Notes: a model not told the origin generated them from the sequence alone. A stretch of 64,000 bases of DNA from Chamaecyparis obtusa (GCA_027943335.1 BSBK01002802.1:434001-498000); one strand, 5' to 3'; numbered from the stretch's first letter, positions 48,101 through 59,956 are shown. Translations and numbers: made by a program.

Positions 48101-49315
48101 GAGAAAGGAAGAGAAAAAATTGATAGCTTCCTGAGCTATCTCCTTATCATCTTTTATGGACACATCCCCCTTTTTGATAAGACTGATTCTATTGGCAGCT
48201 CTATGCTTCATAGTAGAGAGGTGAAAGAATCTTGAGTTTTTGTCCCCTTCCTTAAGCCACATAGATCTGGATCGCTGCCTCCAAAACATTTCCTCCTTGC
48301 TGACAATGTTGTGAAGATCAGCCAGAATGACCTTTTCAACTTTCATTCTTTCCTCATCATATCCCTCATTTTGAATCTCCTCCTGAACCCCAATCAGATC
48401 CTCCTTTATCCTATCCTTTGTTTGAAAAATATCACCAAAATCCTTTTTGTTCCACTTCCTGATTTCTATTTTAATATTTTTAAGTTTCCTAGCCACTTTG
48501 TACATAGCAGTTCCTTCCACATCAATGCTCCACTAGTCCTTTATTCTTTCAAACAGACCTGGATGAGTTGTCCACATCTTCTCAAATCTGAACAGGAAGG
48601 CCTTTTTCCTATTGCAACTCTCAAGAGTGAGAGTTATCGAGGAATGATCCGAGCCAAGTCTAACCATAGAGGAGAGTTTCCAATGGTAAGAGGTCATCCA
48701 TTCCATAGTGATCAAAGCTCTATCTAGCCTAACCTGAATACACTATGATCCAATTCTTCTATTAGACCAAGTAAACTTACCTCCCTCCAAATCCACATCC
48801 AGGAGAGCGAGGTCATTGATGAAATCTGCTAGATGTTGTCTGCTCTCCAAGTCCGGGGGGAGCCCGCCAAACTTCTCCGAAGCCTTCAGAGGAGTGTTGA
48901 AGTCTCCCATTATGACACCCTTAGAACCACCCATCAAGGGCATCAAGTTGCAAATTTTATTCCAGAAGTGCTTTCTACCATTTTTGGTGTTAGGGGAGTA
49001 GATGTTCATCACAAACCAGCTTTCCTGGTCCTTAGTGTTGATAAAATGGATAAGCAATATGTTTCCTTCATCAAAAATAATATCCACCTTTAAACTGTCC
49101 TTCCAAATCACTAACAACCCACTAGAAGCTCCCGAAGAGTTAGTGGCAGCTGACTTCATACCTTTGCTGAAAAGAATACACTCAGTCTTCTCCTTCTTCA
49201 TCTTAGTTTCCTGAATCAAAAAAAATTTCGGTCTATGATCCCTAATCATATTCCTAATGACCTCCTACTTGTGGATTCCATTGAGTCCACGCATATTCCA
49301 AGATATGATCTTCAT
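45179..49315 (-). pseudogene. LINE ORF2: endonuclease, reverse transcriptase, zinc-binding and RNase H
   Basis: The ATG at 49315 (MKIISWNMRGLNGIHK) opens a frame of 1379 codons that stays in register to 45179 with no frameshift, broken only by about seven stops. Domains in order: AP-type endonuclease (FLIQETKM; VIMGDFNTPL; TWSNRRIGS; LGSDHSSI) at 49315-48530; RT at about 48000-46900, with KAPGPDGFP, FRPISLCNSLYKI, LKLDFSKAYDRVD, GLRQGDPLSPILF and the catalytic FVDDTI near 47250 (normally FADD); the zf-RVT region near 46240-46010; and RNase H at 45660-45180 (ANFDGVAKGNP; LWLEGDSKNIIDCLNG; REANHVADKLANWAV). It would nick the target and prime reverse transcription there. It starts 23 bases after ORF1 ends. 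Confidence 0.95.
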
Positions 49316-49338
49316 CTTTTCTTCTGGGGGTATGTATC

Positions 49339-51122
49339 CTAGATGGTTTTTTGAGTCCCATCCGCTATGTTTCTTCTTGTTTCTTCCTTTCTAGTTTGAA
49401 GTTTGCTCCACCTTCCTGGGGAGCTTAATTTACCCCCCATGTCAGCTTTATCCCTACTTCTTGTAGCTGTTGGAGACACCGGCGATGGGTCCCTACTGTT
49501 CTTCTTTTTCTTAATAGATATCCAAGGACCAGCATTCTCATCTTTGCAACTCTCAAAAAGAGCCTCCATTCTGGATATTTGCCCTGGGGATGAGGAGGTG
49601 ACTAGATCAATGATTATGTTGACCTTGCTAGGTGAGATAAACACACTTCTGCTTAATATATACTCCTGTGAGAGGGAATGGCCCCTAACCTCCGTAGTCC
49701 CTACCATTTCCTAAGATTTCAGGACAAACGAATCCTCTATTATTTCCTCCAAGACCAGCTCCCCTTCCTCAAGTATGGTACTATTTTCTTTTTCTCCCTC
49801 CTCAGCATCAAAAGCTTGTAGAACATGGCCATTTTCCATATTCACATTATCCCTCTTTTTCCCATCCTTGTGGGGCTCAGGCTGAACCCTGTTATCAGGG
49901 TTCTCCTTTCTCTCCTGGCTACTATGATCTAGAGGAAACATAGAAAGGTCCTCCAGATTATCTCCTTGGGGATTCAACTCTTTAGCATTCCCCTCCAGGT
50001 CTTTCTCTAGGATAGGGGGGGATTCAATAGGGTTCTTAGGTTTTTCCTTTTGAGGATCCAACCCTTGAGCCTTTCCCTCTAGAGCTTTCTCCTTCCACAC
50101 CTTCCTAGATCCATCCTCTTTATTCGGGCCTTTTTGCGGCTTCTGGGTCTCTTTCTTTCTTCCATGCTTGATATGGGCCTTACGAGCTTTTTCCTTTTCT
50201 AAGAATTTGGGCACAATTTTGCCTTGTGACCTACCTTTTTACAGTGGAAACAAGCGAATGGTATGTTTTCATAGTCAATCAGTTGCACTCTCCTTCCTAG
50301 TCTAGATTGAAACTCTATCACTTCAAGCATATCCTGTCCTTCAACAACCCCCACGCATATTCTTGCATATGTAAGTCTTTTTTTGGTAGCAGTGACAGGA
50401 TCAATGGATAGAAACTTGCCAAAAGAAGTAGCTATGCCGTCAAAAACATCCTCATGCCAATATTCCAGAGGAAGTTTTGGGAGCCTAATCTAGACTGGGG
50501 CTTGGGTCAAGAAGTCATTATTTAGATCCAGATTTGACGTCCATTTTTGGAGAATAAGGGTGGATCTCCCCATCGACCAGTTACCCGCACAAAGTATCTT
50601 AGAGTAGTCTTCAGAGCAAGAGAACTCAAAAGACATGAAGCCTTTGGCCATGGCAGTGACCTCAACCTGACCTTTTAAATCTCATTTTTTCTTTGTAAAA
50701 GCTCTTACCAGATCTATATTCGGTCTTGTGCCTATGATCTTGCCAACAAGCGTTTCCGCCATGCTTTGTATGTTGTGATCAATGAGCTCTGAAGGCACCT
50801 CCAAAGCAAAAATTCCTTTCTCTTTATTGGAAATGTTTTTGATCCTAGGGAAAGAGGACTTACTCGAGGGTTTGACTCCAAACAGATTTGACCAGCAACC
50901 CAAAGGGTGTTGAACTTCTCCAAAAAGAGAGCGTAACATATCACCGGGATCCGGTTGCAAAACTTGTGGGTCCCCATCATTTGTCGCATCTTTCTTTCCA
51001 GCGTCCTTCTCCTGCATCAGGCCCACATCCTGATCAGTCTGTCCCTTCTCTGCATGGTTCCCGCTCGAATTCCCATTCAAAATTTTTCCCTCCACACCGC
51101 TCCCTCTGCTTGCGCTCGCCAT
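49339..51122 (-). pseudogene. LINE ORF1 protein (DUF4283-like RNA-binding, zinc knuckle)
   Basis: The start is the ATG at 51122 (MASASRGSGVEGKI). The first frame runs through a TGA at 50682 and a TAG near 50490 to the zinc knuckle FACFHCKKVGHKAKLCP at about 50210-50250. The region between resembles the DUF4283 domain of plant LINE ORF1 proteins (KLPLEYWHEDVFDGIA near 50470). A one-base shift after the knuckle then leads into a charged Lys/Glu/Pro-rich tail (50214-49711) and a last part ending at 49339, broken by one TAG at 49708-49710. The protein would coat LINE RNA. Most stops fit single C-to-T changes. Confidence 0.85.
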
Positions 51123-51152
51123 TTTGGGTAGTTCCGATTGACATTTGTGGTT

Positions 51153-51919
51153 ACATGTAGAGTGAGTTTATTGTTCAAAAGGATTAAGAATATTACCACC
51201 ATTTGCATATGGCTCCTAAGAAAAGATGAGAAAAGAAAAATAATTTTCCAACCACAATTCTAAGGAAGAGAAACTAAAGTTATTAGAAGATAAATAATGT
51301 CATATGTACTTATTACAAATTTATTTTTATTAAATTGAAATGATTAATTGTTTCACAATTTTGTGCAATGTATAACAGATTTCAACTAATATTAAATCAT
51401 TTTTAAATTTTTATTTTATCTTATGTAAATTATTGCTATATTATTAGTCAAATAGAACTCACTAATTCATTTATATAATTTTGGACTCTAAATGAAAATT
51501 TTACATGGTACTAATATACCAATCTTGAATAAATATATGTACAAGATGTCAAAAAATGTCATTCTCAAGACTTTTTTTCATCGGATTTATAATATAAATG
51601 AAACAAGAACCTTGGAATGATATATCTTACCTTTTTTATATTAATCTAAATCTATGTTAATAACATAGATATCTCAAAAATAAATTTTCTCATACCATGA
51701 AATATTTATAAATCCACAATTATAAATTTTTTATAAACAATTATCAACCTTACAAATTCATTTAACAAAATGAAATAAATTTACTCACATCTTTTTAGAC
51801 TTACAAATCCACTTTAAAAAAACTATAAACTAAATTATTAAATTGCAATGAAAATATTCAAGGTTTTACTGCAAGGCAACCACACAAAGTTGGGCTAACA
51901 CAAAAATTAAGAGATGTAG
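51153..51919. other. No gene seen
   Basis: Very AT-rich flank into which the LINE was inserted. Nothing was recognised on either strand. Confidence 0.6.
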
Positions 51920-52300
51920 TTCCTTTCATGGAACATGAGAGGACTAATTACTCCTCAAAAGAAATATTCTCTGAAAAATTGTATCATGGAGTTAAAAACA
52001 GAAATCCTTTTACTCCAAGAAGTGAAAATGAATACCTAGATCTTTTGTAATATTGTTGATAGAATTTGGCCAGGTTCTTCTTTTGGTATTAGTGAAGCTG
52101 TTGGAGCATTAGGGGGTGTGGTAACTATGTGGAACCTAAATAAAATTAAAGGAGATGTCTTTGCAATCTCTCATAACTTCCTCAAGTTGTGACTTTCACC
52201 CTGGGGAATTGTGTTTGGCAATTATTTAATGTGTATGCTCCTAAAACACACTTTGGATGGAAGGATGTTTGGGATCTAAGATTTCTTCATTTATCCTTTG
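51920..52300 (+). pseudogene. LINE endonuclease fragment
   Basis: The + strand reads SWNMRGLITPQKKYSLKN, then LKTEILLLQEVKMN, then AVGALGGVVTMWNLNK. This matches the N-terminal endonuclease of plant LINE ORF2, with a stop and a frame break. It is on the opposite strand to the large LINE and has a different sequence, so it is a separate, 3'-truncated relic. Confidence 0.8.
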
Positions 52301-52620
52301 TGAACTAGTAAATTTTTGCTCTTTTTTTTACGAGGTTTAGTCGATTATTAGACGCCTATTGGTCAGCTAATCGACCATAACAGTCGTCAGATTTATTTTT
52401 TGTCGAAAATACCACACTTCAAATCTCCATCGCAATTTCGACGTCCCCAGTGGTTGAACTATCAATAGAAATGACGTCGAAATCATTGCTTCAACTTGGA
52501 AGAATTGTCTTATCCCTACGACCAATGTACGTCAAAATTACGACGTAAAATCATCACAATAAATGTTGAATGTATAGCTTTCTCATCGATATTTCTATTC
52601 TTTGTTGGTTGAAATATCGA
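52301..52620. other. CG-containing stretch of unknown origin
   Basis: This 300-bp piece contains many CGACG and TCGA motifs (TTAGTCGATTATTAGACG, ATCGACCATAACAGTCG, GACGTCGAAATC), unlike the AT-rich surroundings. No frame or known element was recognised. Confidence 0.5.
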
Positions 52621-52628
52621 CATACAAT

Positions 52629-52805
<177 letters not shown>

Positions 52806-52849
52806 CAAATTAGGCACAACAATATTATGTCGTTGTTGTTTATTGTTTA

Positions 52850-53035
52850 TAAACAGTCACACATTTTCTATCTTATTTCACACAAACAAGTCAGTTTTAG
52901 ACCGAAACACTCCACCATAGATCACAGAGCGACTCTTAGATACTTAGTTGACAAAATATGGGACAGTTCGGGTGACAAGGCTTTTTCCTGCTTTATTGAC
53001 TTCAAAAAAGCCTTTGATTTAATTTTTTCGTGGAC
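52850..53035 (+). pseudogene. Non-LTR reverse transcriptase fragment
   Basis: The + strand reads [20 protein letters not shown], then [17 protein letters not shown]. This is RT motif 2 to motif A, including the first catalytic Asp of a LINE polymerase (usual form AGFRPxxST and CFVDFKKAFD). The motif style differs from the LINE at 45179-49315. Sequence after this point switches to the foldback unit. Confidence 0.8.
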
Positions 53036-53226
53036 TGAGACCTTAAATTATTGAGCTTCTCTTTGTTTCGAGAAGAGTATAACATTCTCTACTTAACGGG
53101 GCCAACCGCGTGAAGGTGGAAGCTCACCTAGCCCCTCCTAGGAGCCTCCTATGACCCTTTACGACATTTTAAGACCTCTAAGATGTATTCTTAGGGATCA
53201 TAAAGGGTCATAAGGGGTCCTAGGAC

Positions 53227-53499
53227 ACAACAGCTGAGAAACATAATTGTAGGCATCATGGTCACAATTTTTTGGAGACAATGTAATTGTATACCCAGAC
53301 GATGCAGAGCAACTCCTGCACCTTCGATTCCAAGTTGACTACATTTGTTGCTCATGAATACAAGGTCCTCCAACAAATGTATTCAACTTGGAATCAGAGG
53401 TGCAGAAGTTTCTCTGCATCGCTTGGGTACACAACTCAATTATGTTGTCTCCAAAAAATTGTGCCCATGATGCCTACAATTATGTTTCTCAGCTATTGT
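53227..53499. repeat. Foldback palindrome 1 (arms about 125 bp)
   Basis: The left arm 53227-53350 and right arm 53371-53499 are inverted copies. The 20-bp spacer reads CTCATGAATACAAGGTCCTC. The arms contain ATAATTGTAGGCATCATGGT and GATTCCAAGTTGACTACATT. Confidence 0.92.
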
Positions 53500-53792
53500 G
53501 AAATCTACATTTATGTTTCTCAGTTGTCGTGTTTATGTGCATGTTTTTTATGTGTTTTGGATAGTAAGTCTAATTTAATTTGTCTATGGACTAACACCTT
53601 AAATTATTGAGCTTCTCTTTGTTTCGAGAAGAGTATAACATTCTCTACTTAACAAGGCCAACCACGTGAAGGTGGAAGCTCATCTGGCCCCTCCTAGGAG
53701 CCTCTTATGACCCTTTACGACATTTTAAGACCTCTAAGATGTATTCTTAGGGATCGTAAATGGTCGTAAAGGGTCATAAGGGGTCCTGGGAC

Positions 53793-54677
53793 ACAACAGC
53801 TGAGAAACATAATTGTAGGCATCATGGTCACATCTTTTTGGAGACAATGTAATTGAGTTGTATACCCAAGCGATGGAGTGCAACTTCTGCACCTCCGATT
53901 CCAAATTGACACTACGGGATTCAAAGGCCATAGATAAGGAATAAATTTAGAGAGTGGAGGATGGCCATAACAATAAAAATAATATAGGACAAACCTCAAG
54001 TTAAATGAGGCAACTGCAAACATTTTAATAGATTTTTATTATTAAATAATGAAATTTGCATATACTAGTGTTCTAAGCCCCCTCATTACATGATTTATTA
54101 TTGTAAGCCCCCTCTAACTTACGCATCTATAAAATGAAACTACAACCTATTGGGATTGAGACAAACCTTATAGAACAACAACAGCTAGGAAGGATCGCTT
54201 TCCAACATCTGTTGAATACATCTATTGGAGGACCTTGTATTCATGAGCTACAGATGTATTCAATAGATGTTGGAAAGCGATCATTCCTATTTTTTGTTGT
54301 TCTATAAGTCTCAATCCCAATAGGTTTTAGTTTCATTTTCTAGATGCATAAGTTAGAGGGGGCTTACAATAATAAATCATGTAATGAGGGGGCTTAGAAC
54401 ACTAGTATATGTAAATTTCATTATTTAATAATAAAAATCTATTAAAATGTTTGCAGTTGCCTCATTTAACTTGAGGTTCATCCTATATTATTTTGGTCGT
54501 TATGGACCTCCTCTGCTCTTTAAATTTATTCCTTATCTATGGTCTTTGTATCCCGTAGTGTCAACTTGGAATCGGAGGTGCAGAAGTTGCACTCCATCGC
54601 TTGGGTATACAACTCAATTACGTTGTCTCCAAAAAATTGTGACCATGATGCCTACAATTATGTTTCTCAGCTGTTGT
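53793..54677. repeat. Foldback palindrome 2 (arms about 430 bp)
   Basis: The left arm 53793-54223 and right arm 54252-54677 are inverted copies with few mismatches. The spacer at 54224-54251 contains GGACCTTGTATTCATGAG, the reverse complement of the spacer of palindrome 1. The outer 100 bp match palindrome 1, so palindrome 1 looks like an internally deleted form. No coding potential was found. Confidence 0.93.
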
Positions 54678-54720
54678 GAAATCTGCATTTATGTTTCTCA
54701 GCTGTCGTGTTTATACCTTC

Positions 54721-55342
54721 TCTCATTTGTTGGTGTAATTCCTCTTTGAGTATCCCCATTCTCCTTTGCATCCAAAATGAACTCATTCCAATCCCTCACT
54801 GGAATAAAGGGAGACTTCATACCATGCTACGCTCAAACTTCAGCGAGACTTCATACCATGCAACATTCGTAGATTACGTTCAATGCGTTATTTATGCTTG
54901 TATTGGTGGGAAAACTCTTGTAAACACACAAAAGAGATTGCATTCAACCATGTTCTTTACATGACACATGTAGTTTACCTCCAGCATAAATTAGCATTGC
55001 TAACAAATCTGTGGACGCTACATGGTATGAAGCCTCGCTCAAGCTTGAAAATGATAGTCAATCCATAGTCAAGGTCAAGGAACAAATGGAATAACCAAGA
55101 AAACACTATACATTAAATCATGTGATTGATAGTAGATTGGGGCTCACCTGAGCCATAAACATGAAGAATTATTCTAAAAAAAGATGTAAACCATGTATAT
55201 GCGCACTTGAGGCAAAGAGAAGTTATGTCATATCAATATTAAAATATTAGTTACAATATGAAAATACTAAACTAACTAATTCCTGAGTTCATCTCTGCAT
55301 ATGGTCGCAACAAAGATATGTGATTACAATACAGAGAAGGCA
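54721..55342. other. No gene seen
   Basis: A short stretch at about 54950-55060 vaguely resembles a decayed Copia integrase segment, but no catalytic motif can be named. Confidence 0.4.
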
Positions 55343-55684
55343 TCATAAAAATATAATTTCAGAATTTTCCCTAGCCTGACATGTTTTGCACTCAAATCCT
55401 TCATCGCGGATAAGTGGAGATGGGCGGATAGATGCAGATGAGTTGTCATCAACCCAACTAAAGTATCTGCAGCCATTATTTCCCTGTGATACCCAGTCTA
55501 CATTAGTTCTTATATTATAATGAATAGTATTTACATTAGAAACATTAAATATATACACATTAGCAACCTTTTTTCTATTTGGGAAGCACCAAAATTGTCG
55601 TCCAGGGTTGTTTGGAGTCCATTAAGTCTTCAACACACACTATCCACCACCACATTGACAGTTTGGCACATTGACAAGAGTCAT
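55343..55684 (-). pseudogene. Small GRF-type zinc finger gene with two premature stops
   Basis: On the - strand exon A (55684-55568) and exon B (55483-55343) join in phase 0 across an 84-bp GT-AG intron. Together they show the GRF finger: VPNCQCGGG, TPNNPGRQFWCFPNRKK, then across the intron GNNGCRYFSWVDD, that is Cys-x-Cys, NPGR-x-F, Cys and C-x2-F-x-W-x-D. The C-terminal part IRDEGFECKTCQAR adds another Cys pair. A TAG and a TAA lie in exon A between CQCGGG and TPNN. GRF fingers bind single-stranded DNA or RNA. Such small proteins are common in plants, sometimes near transposons. The total length would be 85 residues. Confidence 0.8.
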
Positions 55685-56090
55685 CGAGCCTATATCAATA
55701 ATGCACCACACCATCGTTACTACATTTAATATTTTTATATGAAATATAGCAAGGAGTACCATCAAAAATATTAACCATTTACAATAATGAAAAGTAAACC
55801 TAAATCAAATAGCTCATTTTTTTATCAACATGTGTAGTCTCTGTGTATATGAAAAATGAAAGAAATATGAAGCTGAAATAAAATAGTGAACAAAATAGTA
55901 TTCCACATAGAGTGAATGAAATATACCATCAAAAGAAGGTGACAAAATCTTGTCACGAAGCACAGACATAGGAAATCAAAAAGGGACAAAAGACAAGAAA
56001 TAAGAAAAATCATTACGACTATAGAAAAATCATTTATCCTATAATCAAAAAAAGAAACACTCTTTGTCAACAATTTTCAAAATCATTAGG
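55685..56090. other. No gene seen
   Basis: AT-rich. The frame at 55825-56073 (-) is not supported by any motif. Confidence 0.5.
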
Positions 56091-56094
56091 ACTA

Positions 56095-56385
56095 TAGAAA
56101 AATAATTAAGACTATACAAAATCAAATTTTAGAAATGGACAGTTCTGATGCTTTGCCATTACAACAATTGAGCATTCATCATTTGGTATTGTGTATTCCA
56201 TTTAAGTATGTCAACAATGTTCAAAATCATGTCACCAAGCATAGACAAGAAATAAGAAAAATCATGAGGACTATAGAAAAATCAAGTTCTAGAAATGGAC
56301 GGTTCTGATATTGCTTTGCCATTACAACAATTGAGCATTCATCATTTGGTACTTCTTGGTGTATTCCATTTAATTTTTTCAGTTG
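56095..56385. repeat. Direct repeat of about 165 bp
   Basis: The block AATGGACAGTTCTGAT, then GCTTTGCCATTACAACAATT, then GAGCATTCATCATTTGGTA occurs at about 56135-56210 and again at about 56295-56375. Preceding GACTATAGAAAAAT blocks are also repeated. Confidence 0.85.
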
Positions 56386-56590
56386 CCATGTTTATGTGCA
56401 TGTTCTTTATGTGATTGACTTCTCTCCCTCGCAAGGGATACGTCGATAGGTAATTGATTTGAAAGCATAATGATTTGACAGTCTTTTTTTAGGATGGGCG
56501 TAGTCATCCCGCCAACCTTAATTAGCAACATTTGTGATATATGTCATGTACTTATAATCAGTATGCCCAACAAATAGAGACTTAGCAGTG

Positions 56591-57537
56591 TGTGCTATAA
56601 ATGTGTCACACTTCTATGGATCATTACATGCAAGGAAACTCAAGAATGAGCCCTCACAAATCGATCCATAGCTCCCTAGGCATGGAGTGCAAGGGCTTTT
56701 AAGAATGCTCTCAGCTAGAGCTATTTAGCCTATAACCTTGCGAGTAAACCATGCAATAGGAGATTCAATGAAGACAAGGGCAAGAATGCCAATATCCTCA
56801 AGAATCAAGAATGAAAATGCAATGCAATGCTATGCTAGAAATGGAAATGCAAGCTAAGCTATGAAAAGAAATATGCAAGTGTTACAACCCAAGCTAATTA
56901 ATCTATGTGAGCTAATCTAGAGCATACAAATGAAGCTAATCTAAGAAAGCATAAATATGAAGCTAAGCTAAGCTAAGAATGAAAGAATGAGATGTAGAAT
57001 GCAAGAATGAGATGTAGAATGCAAGAATTCTCCAAATCTTCAAAAAGCTCCAAAGTGACCTAGAAATCCTACAGCATAAAGTTAGCATAAAAAGTTGGGG
57101 ATCTAGAATGAAGAAGAGAGCTCTCCTTTTAAAGGAAATGAGAAGGAATGGACCATGGAGATTAAGAGGCAAAGGATTTAATCAATGGTGGAGCTTGAAG
57201 AGGGACCAATCCATGTGCACCAATATCCTCCAATGAGAAAATAAGAGTTGACTTTATGTCCATATGAGACAAAAAGTGTTTTTTCCCTTTTTATAAAATA
57301 AGAATAATACTTTATTTGTGCAACTTAGGATAAGAGGAAAAGTGGGGGCTTTTTATTTATTAAAAGGGGAGGAAATATTCCTTTTCATAAATAAAGACTT
57401 AGGATAAAATGGTTAGCCCATAGAAAATAATCGAATAAATGATAAAACTAGGATTTGATCAAAAATAAGCAATTGATGATTTAGCAAAAATACTAGCAAG
57501 GGGCTAATAGTCTAGGTGACCATTTTAGGTGTATACA
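56591..57537 (-). repeat. 3' LTR of element D
   Basis: About 947 bp. It starts near TGTGCTATAAATGTGTC and ends GGTGTATACA. It is clearly related to the element B LTR (shared CACTTCTATGGATC, then TCAAGAATGAGCCCTCACA) but diverged. The exact left edge may shift by 2 bp because of a TGTGTG run. Confidence 0.88.
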
Positions 57538-57550
57538 TTTGCCCCTCTTT
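57538..57550 (-). promoter_or_regulatory. Polypurine tract of element D
   Basis: The - strand AAAGAGGGGCAAA lies next to the LTR and is identical to that of element B. Confidence 0.88.
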
Positions 57551-59560
57551 GACTAATGTGTGATCGATTTGGGAACACATTACGTCAAAGAATAGATCAA
57601 CCAAGAAGGCAAGAGATAGCCAACAAGGCAAGCAGATAGCCAAGAAGGCAAGCAAATAGCGATCTAACTCCAAAAAATGAAGTGCAGAGAGATAGTAAAT
57701 CCTGCATGGTCAGCCTGGTAGCGACAGTACTGAACACTTAGGAAAGAGATAACCAATAATATATGATGTGTCTGCCCCCTCAGGATCGAAAGCGAAATCC
57801 AAGTGGAGGGAATGCAGAAGCAAGAGCAACATGATCAAATCACTAGAAATCATAATCAAAGAAAGAGAAGAGAACAACCATCAAGTAGTGAAGGTATGCC
57901 CCACACATGAGACACGGGGCACGAACCTATCGGTCCCTCAACCTGTAAACACCACAGAGGGGGATTTGAACTTGGGATTTGAAAGTGAATGAAAGACTAG
58001 AAGTTTGAAAGAGATGGAGATGAAGAGGTGAAGAATGCCCCAATGGAGATCGAAGGATCAGGCCTCAAAAGGTTAGCCAACTGCACGAAAGAAGAAGAAA
58101 GGTGAATGCGGATTTTAGTTTCGATCCCGAAATGAAGAGAAAATGATGTGATATGAAAGACCAGAAGTGAAAGACATGATCGGGAGGAAGTGAAAGGTGA
58201 GCGCAGTTGATTAATGAGTCCACGTAAGATGAAAAGAGAGCTCTCTCCATATGCAAGATGCAAAACTAACTAACATGAACTTAAGAATGAAAGCTACATG
58301 AAAAGTGGTTTACTTGCAAGGTCACAAAGCTAATAGACATCTAATATTCATCATTGAGCATTATTGGTAGCGTCGCAAGATCATACAATACACACTAGCA
58401 TAACTATGTGGATTTGAATATGATCTATATCAGATAGAAATGTGAAAATCCCACCTAGGCATCAAAGACATGCAGGTCAAGATGACTAGTGTAGTGAGAT
58501 TACCTAAGTTTGATATAGCAAGGTTATGCTCGCATCGAGACACAAGAAAGTCAGGATGGCTATAAGCATGCACTTGCAAAATAGTCAAGGATAATACCTT
58601 GTAGATCCCAATGTCAAGTGGAACAAGCATAAATGCTTAATGACAGGTAGGACCAACAAAATATACCCACAAGTAGATAAAGAAATAAAACATGTTCTCA
58701 TACCCTCAGTCTTCTAGCTATGCATCATCGAAAATGATCATAGAGGGAGAACACTCAGCAAAGAAAGCATCATAGACAGCACACAAAGAAATAAAGCCAA
58801 GCAAGTCTCAATGAGTCAAGTGCGTGTGTGTAGGTCATAGAGTCAAGCTTTGAGTATCGCATCTGCTAGTGAGAAATATTGCATCATCTAGACTACAGGG
58901 TAGGACATCTGATAAGTGTTGAGAAACACTTGACGCTAGGGTAATGTTGAAAAACACAGTTGGGGTGGTGTTGAAAAACACCATTTGTGAGGTGGCCAAG
59001 AAACCTAGATGCACAAAGAGACCCAAGATAAGCTAGAACAAAGGATGCCCCCTAGACTAAGACAAGAGTCAATTCCAGGCTAGGAGAGGCAAAGCGAGAA
59101 GTGGAGTGAATGAGCACCACGCAAGATTGATAGACATAGGTGCAGAGGGTCTCAAGCAGCGCCTGTTTCCAGGTTTTCACCACTTGATAGATTTATTGCA
59201 ATTTCTTCAGGACTTTTTATAAATCTTTTTGTATTTTTTCTACCAAGGCGCCTGCTTCCAAGTTTTCACCAAGGCACTTTTTCAATTTTTTTATTTTTTT
59301 ATTTTTTTATTTTTTTTGGTGAGACATCAAAGCGCCTATTGCTAGGTTTTCACTAGGATGCTCTTTTTTTCAGGACATTTTATGCTTTTTAGGATTTTTT
59401 CAGCATCATATATGAATTTTTGTGGAGTTTTTCAGGATCAATAAATATGTACAAAGAATGCCCCAGATAGAAACGGGCATCCAGAATCTGCTTCCTCTGA
59501 TGTAGAGAACTGATAGGCCCCAGGCCCAAATGCTGCAACTATGACGATAGGAGGTCTCAA
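57551..59560 (-). other. Non-coding 3' region of element D
   Basis: Homologous to about 6223-8460 of element B. It has the hairpin cluster at 58915-58982 and GGCGCCTG-type motifs before T-tracts near 59160, 59247 and 59325. No coding motif was found. Confidence 0.75.
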
Positions 59561-59950
59561 CTAGTTCGACCAATAATAACCAGCCCTAAGTAATGTCTGA
59601 GCTAGCGGAGGATTGTTAGAATGTGATCCACATACGCCATCATGGATTTCAGCTAGCACTTTTTCTGACTCCTCTATTTCTAGACACTTAAGGAGAGTTC
59701 CATCTAGACCCTTCCTATACAAGTCACCAGAGACAAAGGCAAAGTGCAAGGGATGGCGGAAAGAATGGCATGGTGGATTTGCAGGAGGAATATGAGGTGG
59801 AAGATATGAAAAGATGGTAGGATTGTAAGATTTGTGAGCAGGATAGCATAATTCGTCCACTAGGAACTTGAAGCAAAATTTATGCTTTTTCATTTGTAAG
59901 ATGGATGTCAAAGTAACCAAGGCATTAGCAACTTTGTTCTCAGCTCTAGG
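59561..59950 (-). pseudogene. RNase H tail and integrase zinc-binding start of element D
   Basis: The stretch just above 59920 reads PIPRAENKVANALVTL, the end of a Ty3/gypsy RNase H domain. Next comes LYRKGLDGTLLKCLEIEESE, and then VLAEIHDGVCGSHSNN and RAGYYWSN, the His-containing zinc-binding entry of the integrase. The frame stops right there and no catalytic core follows. Confidence 0.85.
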
Positions 59951-59956
59951 AATGGG

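Larger units (their letters stand above)
42888..51135 (-). mobile_element. LINE (L1-type with RNase H) carrying an additional 3' ORF
   Basis: The 8.25-kb unit is bounded by a perfect 17-bp target duplication GATTGACATTTGTGGTT at 42871-42887 and 51136-51152. On the - strand it holds ORF1 (51122 to about 49339), ORF2 (49315-45179), an ORF3 region (45177-43105) and a 3' end with only a very short A-rich tail (TTAATCAAA). Only 13 bp precede the ORF1 ATG, so the 5' untranslated region is truncated or extremely short. The target duplication shows that ORF3 moved with the LINE as one unit. Confidence 0.93.
53036..54720. repeat. Direct duplication of a 200-bp flank plus a foldback element
   Basis: The segment CTTAAATTATTGAGCTTCTC through GGTCCTAGGACACAACAGC at 53036-53236 recurs at 53598-53802 with few changes. 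Each copy is followed by a palindrome and by a TATGTTTCTCAG(C/T)TGTCGTGTTTA ending. Unit 1 is about 560 bp and unit 2 about 1.1 kb because its palindrome is longer. ORFs here are artefacts. Confidence 0.85.

Noticed and set aside
54883..55068. Copia integrase remnant
   Set aside because: The resemblance is limited to a few residues and no catalytic or zinc motif could be located.
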